Of a DNA stretch of 64,000 nucleotides, positions 1 through 7,951 are shown piece after piece. The notes beneath the pieces were generated by a model, which saw only the letters and a list, made by a program, of their open reading frames with translations, was not told where the DNA came from and ran no database searches. The position numbers and the translations under genes are program-made. Each line of letters starts with the position of its first letter. Within the stretch, counting starts at the first letter, position 1. The DNA comes from Pseudoalteromonas lipolytica (lineage in GTDB: Bacteria > Pseudomonadota > Gammaproteobacteria > Enterobacterales > Alteromonadaceae): NCBI RefSeq assembly GCF_001306915.1, contig NZ_LJTC01000002.1:687711-751710 (forward strand), given 5' to 3'.

Positions 1-866
1 TTCACTACATCAACAAACTGATAATGCTCTTGGCTATTAACATTATAAGTTAACTTTGAGTAAAACTGCCCATCTGCAGGTGACTTAACCATTTGAACAC
101 TGCCAAGATCTGTGAAATGAAATATTTGTATTTCAGGCTTGTTATTAAAAAAGCCTTTTTCAATATAACGAATATGATCAGGCTCACCTAACTTCTTAAT
201 AATAGCTTCTGCGCTTAGCCCCTGCTCAAGAAAAAACAATGGGTTATCAAATGACTCTGTTGTGATAGCAACCTGCTTTTTAATAGTCGCTTGCGTTTTT
301 GGCGGCTCGGGAAGTACAACTTTACCCTTAACTAATTTGGCGATTACAGCTGTACTCTTATCAGGATCACCTTTTAAAACAACAGCATCAGATACTTGCT
401 CACCAGCGCTATTTACAAGCCAAACAGACGAAAAGTCACTACTCAAATATCCCTTTACTAGATAGCTTTGTCCTGCTTCTGGAATAAAAGATACATCACC
501 TGTAACAATGTAATTCGTTCCTGAATTAAACATATAGTTAATAGGTGCGGCATGATGGACCTGCGCTACTAGTGTTAGTGTCATTTCCTCTGCTGGTACT
601 TTTCGACTAAACCCCACTGGTGACAGAACCATACCTTGTCCATAAGTAGCTTGGTTTGTTGCCCTAATAGCGTTATTGACATCTTTACCATTCACTTTAC
701 TCAAGTAAAAGAAGCGACCTGTACTAGTTGCCATGGTTCTGAAGGTGTCATCTATAGTTGCTGTTTCGCCCTGATATCCTTGAGGAACAGGGTTATAAGT
801 TGTCATACAAGCAGATAAAGTTGATACAAAGAATAAAATAGCAAAGATTTGTATTAATTTTTTCAT
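1..866 (-). CDS. Lipoprotein of unknown function, 3' end outside window
   Basis: The minus-strand frame opens at the ATG at 866-864 and stays open to the left edge, giving 288 residues without a stop, so the C-terminus is missing. The N-terminus is a lipoprotein signal: two Lys, a hydrophobic stretch, then LSAC with the lipidated Cys at residue 20, so the product should be anchored in the cell envelope. The middle looks like a beta-rich domain (residues 45-180), followed by a Pro/Lys linker near 190 and a second part with an AEAIIKKLGEPD segment (about 220-231). That segment resembles the small outer-membrane lipoprotein (SmpA/BamE-like) folds, but only weakly. I do not recognise the family. 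The next gene, 1121-1792, is on the same strand 254 bases upstream. Confidence 0.75.
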   Translation of the reverse strand, partial: MKKLIQIFAILFFVSTLSACMTTYNPVPQGYQGETATIDDTFRTMATSTGRFFYLSKVNGKDVNNAIRATNQATYGQGMVLSPVGFSRKVPAEEMTLTLVAQVHHAAPINYMFNSGTNYIVTGDVSFIPEAGQSYLVKGYLSSDFSSVWLVNSAGEQVSDAVVLKGDPDKSTAVIAKLVKGKVVLPEPPKTQATIKKQVAITTESFDNPLFFLEQGLSAEAIIKKLGEPDHIRYIEKGFFNNKPEIQIFHFTDLGSVQMVKSPADGQFYSKLTYNVNSQEHYQFVDVV

Positions 867-1120
867 ATTTTTAAATTCTATATTTAATAGTAAATTCTAA
901 ATTAAAATGCTTAAGCTATGTGCATAGTGAGGCTTTAAGCATATTAAATACAAACAGAGGCATGATTCTATTTTTCTTAAAGAAAACGTGAGGGACTTAC
1001 TTAAAAGTGGCACAAGTTGAAACATCCATGTTTTGCGCAACGTACTTTATCAGCTTTCAGCTGCTTGTTCACTAAAACCGTATAATCTAATTAACAATTC
1101 TAACCGTAATGAATTGAAGA

Positions 1121-1792
1121 CTATTTTTCACACGGCACTAAAAAATCAACATGGTAATGCTCATCATGTCGCACCCAGGATGGTTTAGTCGAAAACTGAA
1201 TATGCTCTTTTAAATAGTCGGCATACTTGGTTTTATAAAGCCCAGCTTGCAGTGTTGGGTCAAAGATCACTCGCCAAAGGTCGTAACCTTTTGCTGTTGC
1301 CGATTTATGCAGCTCAACAATATGAGCTGCTAAAGCAGTGTAATCAATCTTAAACTGTTCAAACCGGCCTTGTTTATCAAATTCAATATCGTAGCCAAAA
1401 CGATTAAATACATGAGTTGGCAAATGAACTGATTGCCCCTTTTCGTTAACAACAGGTGTCATAAAATCAACCGACAAACCATTTTGATGGGTTTTATGCG
1501 GGCTAAATTTCCCGCCATTTTCTAAGCCCGTTTCAGCGTATTTGTATCGTTTATCAGGATGGGATTTCTGGAGCGCTTGGTAGGTATCAACAATGATGTT
1601 TTTTACCTGCGAATGAACATACGTACGCCCTGCCAGCTCTGCCATTTTGCTGTAACTGGTAAAGTTATCACCCTTGCTGGGTAGTTTTACTGCATTACGC
1701 ACATAGCCATTGGCAGTCGTTCCACCACAGACGCTATTAGCCAAAACCGATCCAGAGCAAAATAATAAGGCTAAAACTAAACATGTTTTCAT
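1121..1792 (-). CDS. MepA-like penicillin-insensitive murein endopeptidase (M74/LAS type)
   Basis: The 223-residue protein has a signal peptide (residues 1-18, cut after VLA) and should act in the periplasm. It carries the metal-binding pattern of the MepA/LAS peptidase group: HKTHQNGLSVDF, with H99, H102 and D109, and near the C-terminus HDEHYHVDF, with H209, H212 and H214. E. coli MepA has the same layout and cuts D-Ala-mDAP cross-links in peptidoglycan. The length is somewhat shorter than E. coli MepA. Two Cys near the termini (C22, C221) could pair. The gene stands alone, with a gap of about 145 bases to the ROK gene on the same strand. The family call is made from the spaced His/Asp motifs. 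Exact bond specificity is inferred. Confidence 0.8.
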   Translation of the reverse strand: MKTCLVLALLFCSGSVLANSVCGGTTANGYVRNAVKLPSKGDNFTSYSKMAELAGRTYVHSQVKNIIVDTYQALQKSHPDKRYKYAETGLENGGKFSPHKTHQNGLSVDFMTPVVNEKGQSVHLPTHVFNRFGYDIEFDKQGRFEQFKIDYTALAAHIVELHKSATAKGYDLWRVIFDPTLQAGLYKTKYADYLKEHIQFSTKPSWVRHDEHYHVDFLVPCEK

Positions 1793-1937
1793 TGCAGTAG
1801 CTTCTTTAAAAATTTAAAGCTTAGTGACCTGTGAATGAACAAAAAGTGAAAATAGAACCTACTTTTAATCCTTATAAATCAATCAAATGTTCTAGCCTTT
1901 CTAAAATTATCTAGACACTAAAACAGCTTACTCATTA

Positions 1938-3125
1938 TCACTCGGAGAGAAACACTAATTGCTGAAGCTCGGTGTAACCAAGCTCTAACGGAATATGGAG
2001 TGTTTGCATATTCTTACGACTCAATGCGGCGTGCAGAGGGAGAACAGCTAACCCTTTTATAGTGATATTAGCTACATCCGGGGTTTTTATAAGTCTAACA
2101 ACCTCTCTGTCTCCATATTGCGAGATAGAAGGTATAAAAGGACGTAACTGCTTAATTAATTTCTCTAATAAAATTTCATTCACATCACCACCCATAATGA
2201 TAGTTTGCGTATTTAAAAGAGATTCAAGGGTATGAATTGCAATACGAAGAGGCTCTGATGCTTGCTCTACCCACAGATCTAACTGCTTATTTACAGCACA
2301 ATGAGCTATAAGCTCTTCTTGAGTTACCCCATTTAGATTTAACATCGTTCTTAAAGACGCCATTGACGCAAAGTCATTTAAACGCCCAAGCTCAGCTGTT
2401 TTTTCATCAGTTTCTGGCGTAACAAAAATATCGCCAAGTGCTCCAGTTAAGCCATTTTGACCCAGCAGAATTTGTCTGTCATAAACGACTGCCGATTCGA
2501 CTCTTAAGCCTAAGTGGATAAAAATAAAGTTATGTAATTGCTGAGCTTCACCAAATAACATATGGTATGCCGCACAAGCAGACGCTGACGTCTCTAAGGC
2601 GATGGGTAATTGTAATTTATTAGCGAGCTTGTGCTGCAACTGTTTATTAAATGTATAACCATTTATTGCGCTATCATCACTCGTTTCTACAGACAAACCA
2701 GCACCTAGAATCAATGATTTATCGATATCATCGACTTGAACTAACGTATCAACTAAGTAGGCAGTTTTGTCTAGTAGGTTTTCTGATTCAACGAGTGTAT
2801 GTAACCGATTTATTTGCTCACCATTGAGGTAAAAAAGACCTACCTCTAGCTCGTTATTAGCGACTCTTATCGCTATTGTGTAAGCTGCTTTTTTATTAAG
2901 GACAAGCATTTTAGAGGGTTTTCCTGCCCCTTCAGCTTTTTTAATCCCTACTTCTTCTACTAGTTTTGCAGCTAAGAGCTCTTCAACCATGTTGGTGATT
3001 GTTTGCTTTGTCAGCTGCGTATTTCGCGCTATTTCCACACGAGAAACGGGGCCTTGAGTAACAATTTGCGAGAGCACAAGACGCAAATTTATCGCTTTAT
3101 TTTGCTTTGCGTTAGATCCTTTCAC
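1938..3125 (-). CDS. ROK-family transcriptional regulator of the adjacent sugar locus
   Basis: The protein has 395 residues. Residues 10-65 form a winged helix-turn-helix (SRVEIARNTQLTKQTITNMV is the recognition part) and the rest is a ROK-type sugar-binding body, as in NagC and Mlc. The start is a GTG at 3125 with AAGGTGGG upstream. The usual ROK zinc motif (CxCGxxGC) is absent and the phosphate/glucose loops are degenerate, so it is probably a pure ligand-sensing repressor without kinase activity. It is divergent from the ABC importer at 3387, and a 19-bp sequence in the shared intergenic region recurs at 10676. It is therefore the likely regulator of the whole 3.4-13.0 kb locus. By analogy with NagC the inducer could be an amino sugar, but that is inference. 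Confidence 0.85.
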   Translation of the reverse strand: MKGSNAKQNKAINLRLVLSQIVTQGPVSRVEIARNTQLTKQTITNMVEELLAAKLVEEVGIKKAEGAGKPSKMLVLNKKAAYTIAIRVANNELEVGLFYLNGEQINRLHTLVESENLLDKTAYLVDTLVQVDDIDKSLILGAGLSVETSDDSAINGYTFNKQLQHKLANKLQLPIALETSASACAAYHMLFGEAQQLHNFIFIHLGLRVESAVVYDRQILLGQNGLTGALGDIFVTPETDEKTAELGRLNDFASMASLRTMLNLNGVTQEELIAHCAVNKQLDLWVEQASEPLRIAIHTLESLLNTQTIIMGGDVNEILLEKLIKQLRPFIPSISQYGDREVVRLIKTPDVANITIKGLAVLPLHAALSRKNMQTLHIPLELGYTELQQLVFLSE

Positions 3126-3203
3126 TTTAAGCCCACCTTTTTACATCTTTTATAACGTCTTACGCAGTTTAAGCCATCCTAGCAGGAAACCGAATAAAAA
3201 TTA

Positions 3204-3222
3204 ATTAGTAAAAACATTTGAC
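3204..3222. promoter_or_regulatory. Candidate ROK operator, copy 1
   Basis: The 19 bases attagtaaaaacatttgac are repeated exactly at 10676-10694 and nowhere else that I found. Both copies lie upstream of genes of the same locus. The repeat ends in a -35-like TTGAC. The copy sits between the divergent ROK and ABC-importer genes, where a repressor could control both. The function is inferred from position. Confidence 0.5.
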
Positions 3223-3386
3223 ATATTTATATTCATAGACAAATATGATTATAAATAAAACAATTAAGAAATGTTATTTTTACTTTACTCTTACATAACA
3301 AAACCAACTTACCTAACAATTACATATAGTTATAGTAAGTTATTACTATTAAGTAAAAATGCATGAATTAAACAGGACTGTTTAAT

Positions 3387-4487
3387 ATGTCTACAACTAG
3401 AAAAAACAAAAATCATAGCGCATTAAAGTCACCAAACATCGTCTTTTTGAGCCTTTTATATATACTTTGCTCTTACAGCTTCTCTTTATCTGCGAAAAAT
3501 ATACAAGAGATAGACTGGTCAAAAGCCGCTAACTCTAGCGATATCAACCTCTCAGCTGAGCAAATAAACACAATAAAAGATAAAAAGCTCACTGCTGCTC
3601 TCGTTTGGCACGGCGCGAGCCCTTGGATCAATGCTGTTAGCCGAGGTGCAGAAGATGAATTTAAAAAACTAGGCGTGAGGGTCATTGCTCAGACAGATGC
3701 GCAATATGACCCTGCAAAACAAGTAGCTGATTTAGAGAACATTTCAGCATTAGAGCCTGACTTAGTTTTATCTCTGAGTATTGATGGCATAAGCACAAAG
3801 TTAAGTTATCAAAAAATACTCGCTGGTGGCGCTAAACTCGTCTTATTAAGTAACCCTATCCCTGGCTTCCAACATAACAAAGACTTCGCCGGAATTGTCA
3901 CTGATGATATGTTTGGTATGGGCGAAGCTGCCGCAACGCTTGTTGCACAGGCATCAAATGACACAGGGAAAATAGGGATCATTTTCCATGATGCTAACTA
4001 TTTTATAACCAACAATCGCGATCAAGCCTTTCGAAAAGCTTTAACACGTTACAGCAATATTAAAGTGATTAGTGAGAAAGGCTTTGTAAAGGAACATGAA
4101 ACCAGCAATATTGCCGCAGCAATGCTGTTACAACACCCTGAAATAGATACTATTTATGTGTCATGGGATACTGCCGCAGAAGGTGTAATTGAAACACTGC
4201 GCTCAATTGGCCGTAAAGATATAAAAGTAGTCACTCACGATTTGGGAGTAAATAACCTGCTTGATATGGCCATGAATGGCAACTTATACGGCACGATTTC
4301 AGACCGCCCATACGACATTGGTAAGACCATGGCTCGCATTGCTGCAGGTGCCGAAATTGGTATTCAAGCACCTGAATTTACTCTGGTCCCTTTCGATTCG
4401 GTAACCCACGAAAATATAGCCTCAATTTGGCACAAAGCATTCAAAGCACCGCTGCCTAAACTACTTGATTTAGCATTAAAACAATAA
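3387..4487 (+). CDS. Periplasmic sugar-binding protein of an ABC importer (LacI/RbsB type)
   Basis: The protein has 366 residues. After an N-terminal export signal (hydrophobic residues about 18-35, ending SLSAKN) it has the two-lobed type-1 periplasmic-binding fold: AALVWHGASPWINAVSRGAEDEF at the start of lobe one, then VAQTDAQYDPAKQVADLEN, and IDTIYVSWDTAAEGVIETLRSIG in lobe two, all typical of ribose/galactose/xylose-type binding proteins. It would capture a sugar in the periplasm and pass it to the permease encoded 8 bases downstream. It is the first gene of an operon of binding protein, permease, ATPase and GH3 enzyme. The start codon follows aacaggact. The operon begins just after the candidate ROK operator. 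The substrate cannot be read from sequence; the GH3 neighbour suggests an N-acetylhexosamine or small glycan. Confidence 0.85.
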   Translation: MSTTRKNKNHSALKSPNIVFLSLLYILCSYSFSLSAKNIQEIDWSKAANSSDINLSAEQINTIKDKKLTAALVWHGASPWINAVSRGAEDEFKKLGVRVIAQTDAQYDPAKQVADLENISALEPDLVLSLSIDGISTKLSYQKILAGGAKLVLLSNPIPGFQHNKDFAGIVTDDMFGMGEAAATLVAQASNDTGKIGIIFHDANYFITNNRDQAFRKALTRYSNIKVISEKGFVKEHETSNIAAAMLLQHPEIDTIYVSWDTAAEGVIETLRSIGRKDIKVVTHDLGVNNLLDMAMNGNLYGTISDRPYDIGKTMARIAAGAEIGIQAPEFTLVPFDSVTHENIASIWHKAFKAPLPKLLDLALKQ

Positions 4488-4495
4488 GGAATGAC

Positions 4496-5464
4496 ATGAG
4501 CATAAATCAACTAACACTTGATCAAATAAAGGGGCTTGCGTTAAAGCGAGAGTTCTTTATTTACTACATATTTCTAACCGTGATGCTGTTATTTACTGTG
4601 ACGCTTCATGACAGTGGCTTCTTTAGCCTAACTAACTTCATGAATATCGTAAGACAAACAGCCCCCGTCACTATTATGGCAATTGGACTAACATTTGCGT
4701 TAGCTGTTGGACACATTGATTTATCAATAGGCGCTGTCGTCGCACTGTCGGCCTTAGTTGGTGCAATTTTACTACAGCATGTTGGTATTCCTCTTGCAGT
4801 AGTTGGCGCCTTAAGCGTAGGGCTGATTGTAGGTCTGATTAACGGCTTACTAATCGAGCGTTTACAGGTCTCGTCTTTGCTTATTACCTTAGGAACTATG
4901 GGTGTAATCACCGGCGTTGCAAGACAAATTACTAATTTAGAGTCTGTACCAATTATTGACCAAACTTTTACCGCTTTTTTTGGTGCCGGCGAGCTATTTG
5001 GTGTGCCATCTTTGCTTATTTGGACCCTTGTTATCGCAGTTATTGCCTATGTAGTTTTAACTAAGCTTTCTTTTGGTCGCCACTTGCTTGCTGTAGGCGG
5101 TAGTCCAAAAGCAGCACTTGCTATGGGCATTAAAGTAACCCGAATTCGACTTTATGCATTGGTTATATCTTCTTTAGCCGCTGCCCTTGCAGGTCTGTTA
5201 TATGCAGGTCGCTTACATGGCGCACGTTACACACTCGGTGAAGCAGACTTATTAACGGTTATTGCCGCCGTAGCTATTGGCGGAACCAGTCTTTTTGGTG
5301 GGCGCGCTTGCATAATTGGCGCAATTTTAGGCTCTTGGTTAATGGGCATGATTAATAATGGACTTATTCTTTCTGGTTTTTCAACCAATGAACAAATGAT
5401 TGCACGCGGTGTAATTTTAGTTATTGCCGTAGCTATTGGCGTCAAGGAGTTAAAAAATGGTTAG
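4496..5464 (+). CDS. Sugar ABC transporter permease (RbsC/FrcC family)
   Basis: The 322-residue integral membrane protein has about eight to ten hydrophobic segments and the family motif GHIDLSIGAVVALSALVGA (near residues 75-93), followed by GLINGLLIERLQVSSLLITLGTMG and AVAIGGTSLFGGRA, as in RbsC, XylH and related permeases. It forms the inner-membrane channel for the binding protein encoded before it and the ATPase encoded after it. The coding region overlaps the ATPase start by 8 bases, so translation is likely coupled. There is a single permease gene, and a homodimer is expected for this family. Confidence 0.9.
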   Translation: MSINQLTLDQIKGLALKREFFIYYIFLTVMLLFTVTLHDSGFFSLTNFMNIVRQTAPVTIMAIGLTFALAVGHIDLSIGAVVALSALVGAILLQHVGIPLAVVGALSVGLIVGLINGLLIERLQVSSLLITLGTMGVITGVARQITNLESVPIIDQTFTAFFGAGELFGVPSLLIWTLVIAVIAYVVLTKLSFGRHLLAVGGSPKAALAMGIKVTRIRLYALVISSLAAALAGLLYAGRLHGARYTLGEADLLTVIAAVAIGGTSLFGGRACIIGAILGSWLMGMINNGLILSGFSTNEQMIARGVILVIAVAIGVKELKNG

Positions 5465-6230
5465 AACAGCACTCGATCAAGTCGCCTTAGAAGTTCGAAA
5501 CATTAGAAAAAGTTTTGGCGGTGTTCACGCACTTCAAGGAGTTAATTTTACCATTAATAAAGGCGAAGTTGTTGGCTTACTTGGAGACAACGGCGCAGGT
5601 AAATCAACTTTAGTTCGCTGCGTTTCAGGCATTCATAGCCCTGACGAAGGAGAGATTATTGTCAATGGTCATGAGGTCAATATTAACTCCCCTCTTGATG
5701 CACGAAACGTTGGAATCGAAACTGTTTTCCAAGACTTAGCTATGGTGCCTGAGTTTAATATTACGGAAAACTTATTCCTTAATCGTGAAATAAAACACAA
5801 AAACCCAATTCTTCGTAAACTTGGCTGGCTAGATAAAAAAGCGATGGAGAAAAAAGCCAAGAAAGCATTGAACCGGCTTAATAGCCGTATTCCGAGCTTC
5901 GAAGAACAAATTTACCGTTTATCGGGAGGCCAGCGTCAAGCAGTTGCTATTGCACGAGCAGTAAACTGGGGAGCTGATATCGTTATCATGGACGAACCAA
6001 CAGCCGCTTTAGGTGTGGAACAAAGTGCTCAAGTCAACGAGCTTATTAACCTCATCAGTTCGCAAGGTGTTGCCGTATTACTGATCAGTCATAATATGCA
6101 GCATGTCGTCGAAACATGCGACAGAGCTGTTGTACTTTACCAAGGTCGATCAGTCGCCGATGTTGCAGTTTCAGAGGTAACTAAAGAAGACTTAGTAAGC
6201 TTAATCACAGGCGCTAAAACAGCGGCATAA
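5457..6230 (+). CDS. Sugar ABC transporter ATPase, single-domain (FrcA type)
   Basis: The 257-residue ATPase has one complete nucleotide-binding domain: Walker A GDNGAGKST (about residues 44-52), signature LSGGQRQAVAIARA, Walker B VIMDEPTAAL and the H-loop LLISHN. Most ribose/xylose-type importers use a tandem two-domain ATPase of about 500 residues. The single-domain form resembles the fructose importer ATPase FrcA and should work as a dimer. The start overlaps the permease gene by 8 bases. The stop is followed after 12 bases by the GH3 start. It energises uptake of the same sugar as its two neighbours. Confidence 0.9.
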   Translation: MVRTALDQVALEVRNIRKSFGGVHALQGVNFTINKGEVVGLLGDNGAGKSTLVRCVSGIHSPDEGEIIVNGHEVNINSPLDARNVGIETVFQDLAMVPEFNITENLFLNREIKHKNPILRKLGWLDKKAMEKKAKKALNRLNSRIPSFEEQIYRLSGGQRQAVAIARAVNWGADIVIMDEPTAALGVEQSAQVNELINLISSQGVAVLLISHNMQHVVETCDRAVVLYQGRSVADVAVSEVTKEDLVSLITGAKTAA

Positions 6231-6242
6231 AGGAGTATGAGA

Positions 6243-7841
6243 ATGAGTATAGAAAAAAAAGTAGCCCAGTTAATCGACACACTTCCCTTAGCCGAAAAAG
6301 TTGGCCAACTGTTTTTACTCGCATTTGCAGGAAAAGACTACGATTACGCAAAAACATTAGTCAAACAGTTTCATGTTGGTGGTTTTTATATCACAGATGA
6401 CAACGCTGCCAATCAAAAAGAAGCAACCAACATGGCTGCTATGTTGCAGCAGGAAGCTGCTTTAAGAGCATGTGATGTCCCATTGTTACTTGCAGTCGAT
6501 CAAGAAGGTGCCTGGGGCATACTTACACACTATACAGATTTAGGCCCCGGAAACCTTGCGCTTGGGCAGGTAAATGACCGCTCATTAACAGCTGACATGT
6601 ATCAAGTGTATGGGGAACAAATGCAACACATTGGCTACAACACTCTGCTCTCGCCTTGTGCAGATGTTAATGCAAACCCTAATAACCCGATTATTGGTTT
6701 GCGCTCTTTTGGGGAGGAGCCCGTGGCGGTTGCTCAACATGTCGGTGCAGCAGTTGAAGGGGCAAATAAGTCAGGTAATCTCTGTTGTGCAAAGCATTTT
6801 CCAGGTCATGGAGATACACACAGTGACTCGCATCAAACTTTACCTTCTGTGGATAAATCTTTTACCGCCCTCATGCAGCAAGATCTAGTACCATTTAAAG
6901 CCGCTATTGAACAAGGTGTTGGGCTTATAATGACAAGCCATATTTGCTACCCGCAGATAGACCCCGACAACCCAGCCACATTATCAAAGATAATTTTGCA
7001 GGATATTCTACAGAAACAATTAGGCTTTAAGGGGCTTATTATTACAGACAGCATGAATATGTGGTCTATGAGGCGTAATTATGAGCCAAGCGAGGCCGCA
7101 ATAAAGGCACTTAAGGCAGGGGCTCATATTGTCATGTTAAGTGAAGAACATTACGAAAACAGTACAACTCCCTACAAAGAAATTCAAGCTGCCACGATTC
7201 AAGGTGTTATCGACGCCGTTAACAATAACGAGTTATGTGAAACCGTGATTAATGACAGGCTTCAACACGTATTAGTGTTTAAATATACGCACTTTGCAGA
7301 TGCAATTAGAACGCCATATAGCCTAGTTAATAAAGCCTCAGATATTGCAAAACTTGCAGCAGAGAAAGCGATAAAAGTGCTGAGAAATGAAAATGGACTT
7401 TGGCCACTCGACAAACACCAATTTACCTTAGCTTTTGCAGCGAACCCGCAAGGTTACGATAAAATAACTAATGACAGAGGGATTGGTCCTAACGATCCCT
7501 TATCTGCTCAACATGTCATAGTAAATAAACTAAAACAGCGAAAAACACCACATACTCTTCTCAGTTATCAACAACTACTGGCTGCGCTTAATAGTGAAGA
7601 GTTTCGGCTTAAAGAACCATTAGTACTAGTAACCGAAGATTATCCTTTGCCAGGCGAGTCATTCGATGTTTTAGACCAACAAAACATACTCAAAATGGCC
7701 GTTGAAAAGTGGCCAGATCAACTTGTAGTCATTGGGATGCGCTCTGATTACGAGCTTGCTAATCACCCACGTTTAAAAACCTATATTTGCGCATACTCTA
7801 GCCGAGCTATTAGTGCTGAAATAATTGCAAAGCTGCTTTAA
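6243..7841 (+). CDS. Glycoside hydrolase family 3, NagZ-like beta-N-acetylhexosaminidase
   Basis: The protein is 532 residues from the ATG at 6243, chosen because AAGGAG lies 7 bases before it; an ATG at 6237 is too close to that site. There is no signal peptide, so the enzyme is cytoplasmic. It shows the NagZ-type signature KHFPGHGDTHSDSH (residues 184-197). The D195/H197 pair matches the mobile-loop dyad used as acid/base in NagZ, and GLIITDSMN supplies the nucleophile D269. It is longer than NagZ (about 340), with an extra C-terminal alpha/beta domain (about 370-532) as in other bacterial GH3 N-acetylglucosaminidases. Following the importer genes, it probably trims imported GlcNAc-containing oligosaccharides. 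The exact glycan (chitin or murein) is not determined. Confidence 0.85.
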   Translation: MSIEKKVAQLIDTLPLAEKVGQLFLLAFAGKDYDYAKTLVKQFHVGGFYITDDNAANQKEATNMAAMLQQEAALRACDVPLLLAVDQEGAWGILTHYTDLGPGNLALGQVNDRSLTADMYQVYGEQMQHIGYNTLLSPCADVNANPNNPIIGLRSFGEEPVAVAQHVGAAVEGANKSGNLCCAKHFPGHGDTHSDSHQTLPSVDKSFTALMQQDLVPFKAAIEQGVGLIMTSHICYPQIDPDNPATLSKIILQDILQKQLGFKGLIITDSMNMWSMRRNYEPSEAAIKALKAGAHIVMLSEEHYENSTTPYKEIQAATIQGVIDAVNNNELCETVINDRLQHVLVFKYTHFADAIRTPYSLVNKASDIAKLAAEKAIKVLRNENGLWPLDKHQFTLAFAANPQGYDKITNDRGIGPNDPLSAQHVIVNKLKQRKTPHTLLSYQQLLAALNSEEFRLKEPLVLVTEDYPLPGESFDVLDQQNILKMAVEKWPDQLVVIGMRSDYELANHPRLKTYICAYSSRAISAEIIAKLL

Positions 7842-7868
7842 CACGCTCATAAAACAACCAAATTAAAC

Positions 7869-7918
7869 TTGACAATTAGTCAAAATGATTTAATAAATAA
7901 TTAGTAAATCAATTTTAT
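7869..7918 (+). promoter_or_regulatory. Promoter of the TonB receptor with overlapping ROK-like sites
   Basis: TTGACA at 7869-7874 and TAATAA at 7891-7896 are spaced 16 bases apart, a good sigma-70 promoter. Two sites resembling the 19-bp repeat overlap it: attagtcaaaatgattta (7875-7892) and attagtaaatcaatttta (7900-7917). A bound ROK repressor would block this promoter. The promoter call is direct; the operator role is inferred. Confidence 0.55.
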
Positions 7919-7951
7919 TAAACATAATGATAACAACAAAGGGGTAAACAA

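Noticed and set aside
3218..3249. TTGACA (3218) with TATGAT (3244) as the importer promoter
   Set aside because: The 20-base spacer is longer than usual, so the promoter is not listed separately from the operator-like repeat.
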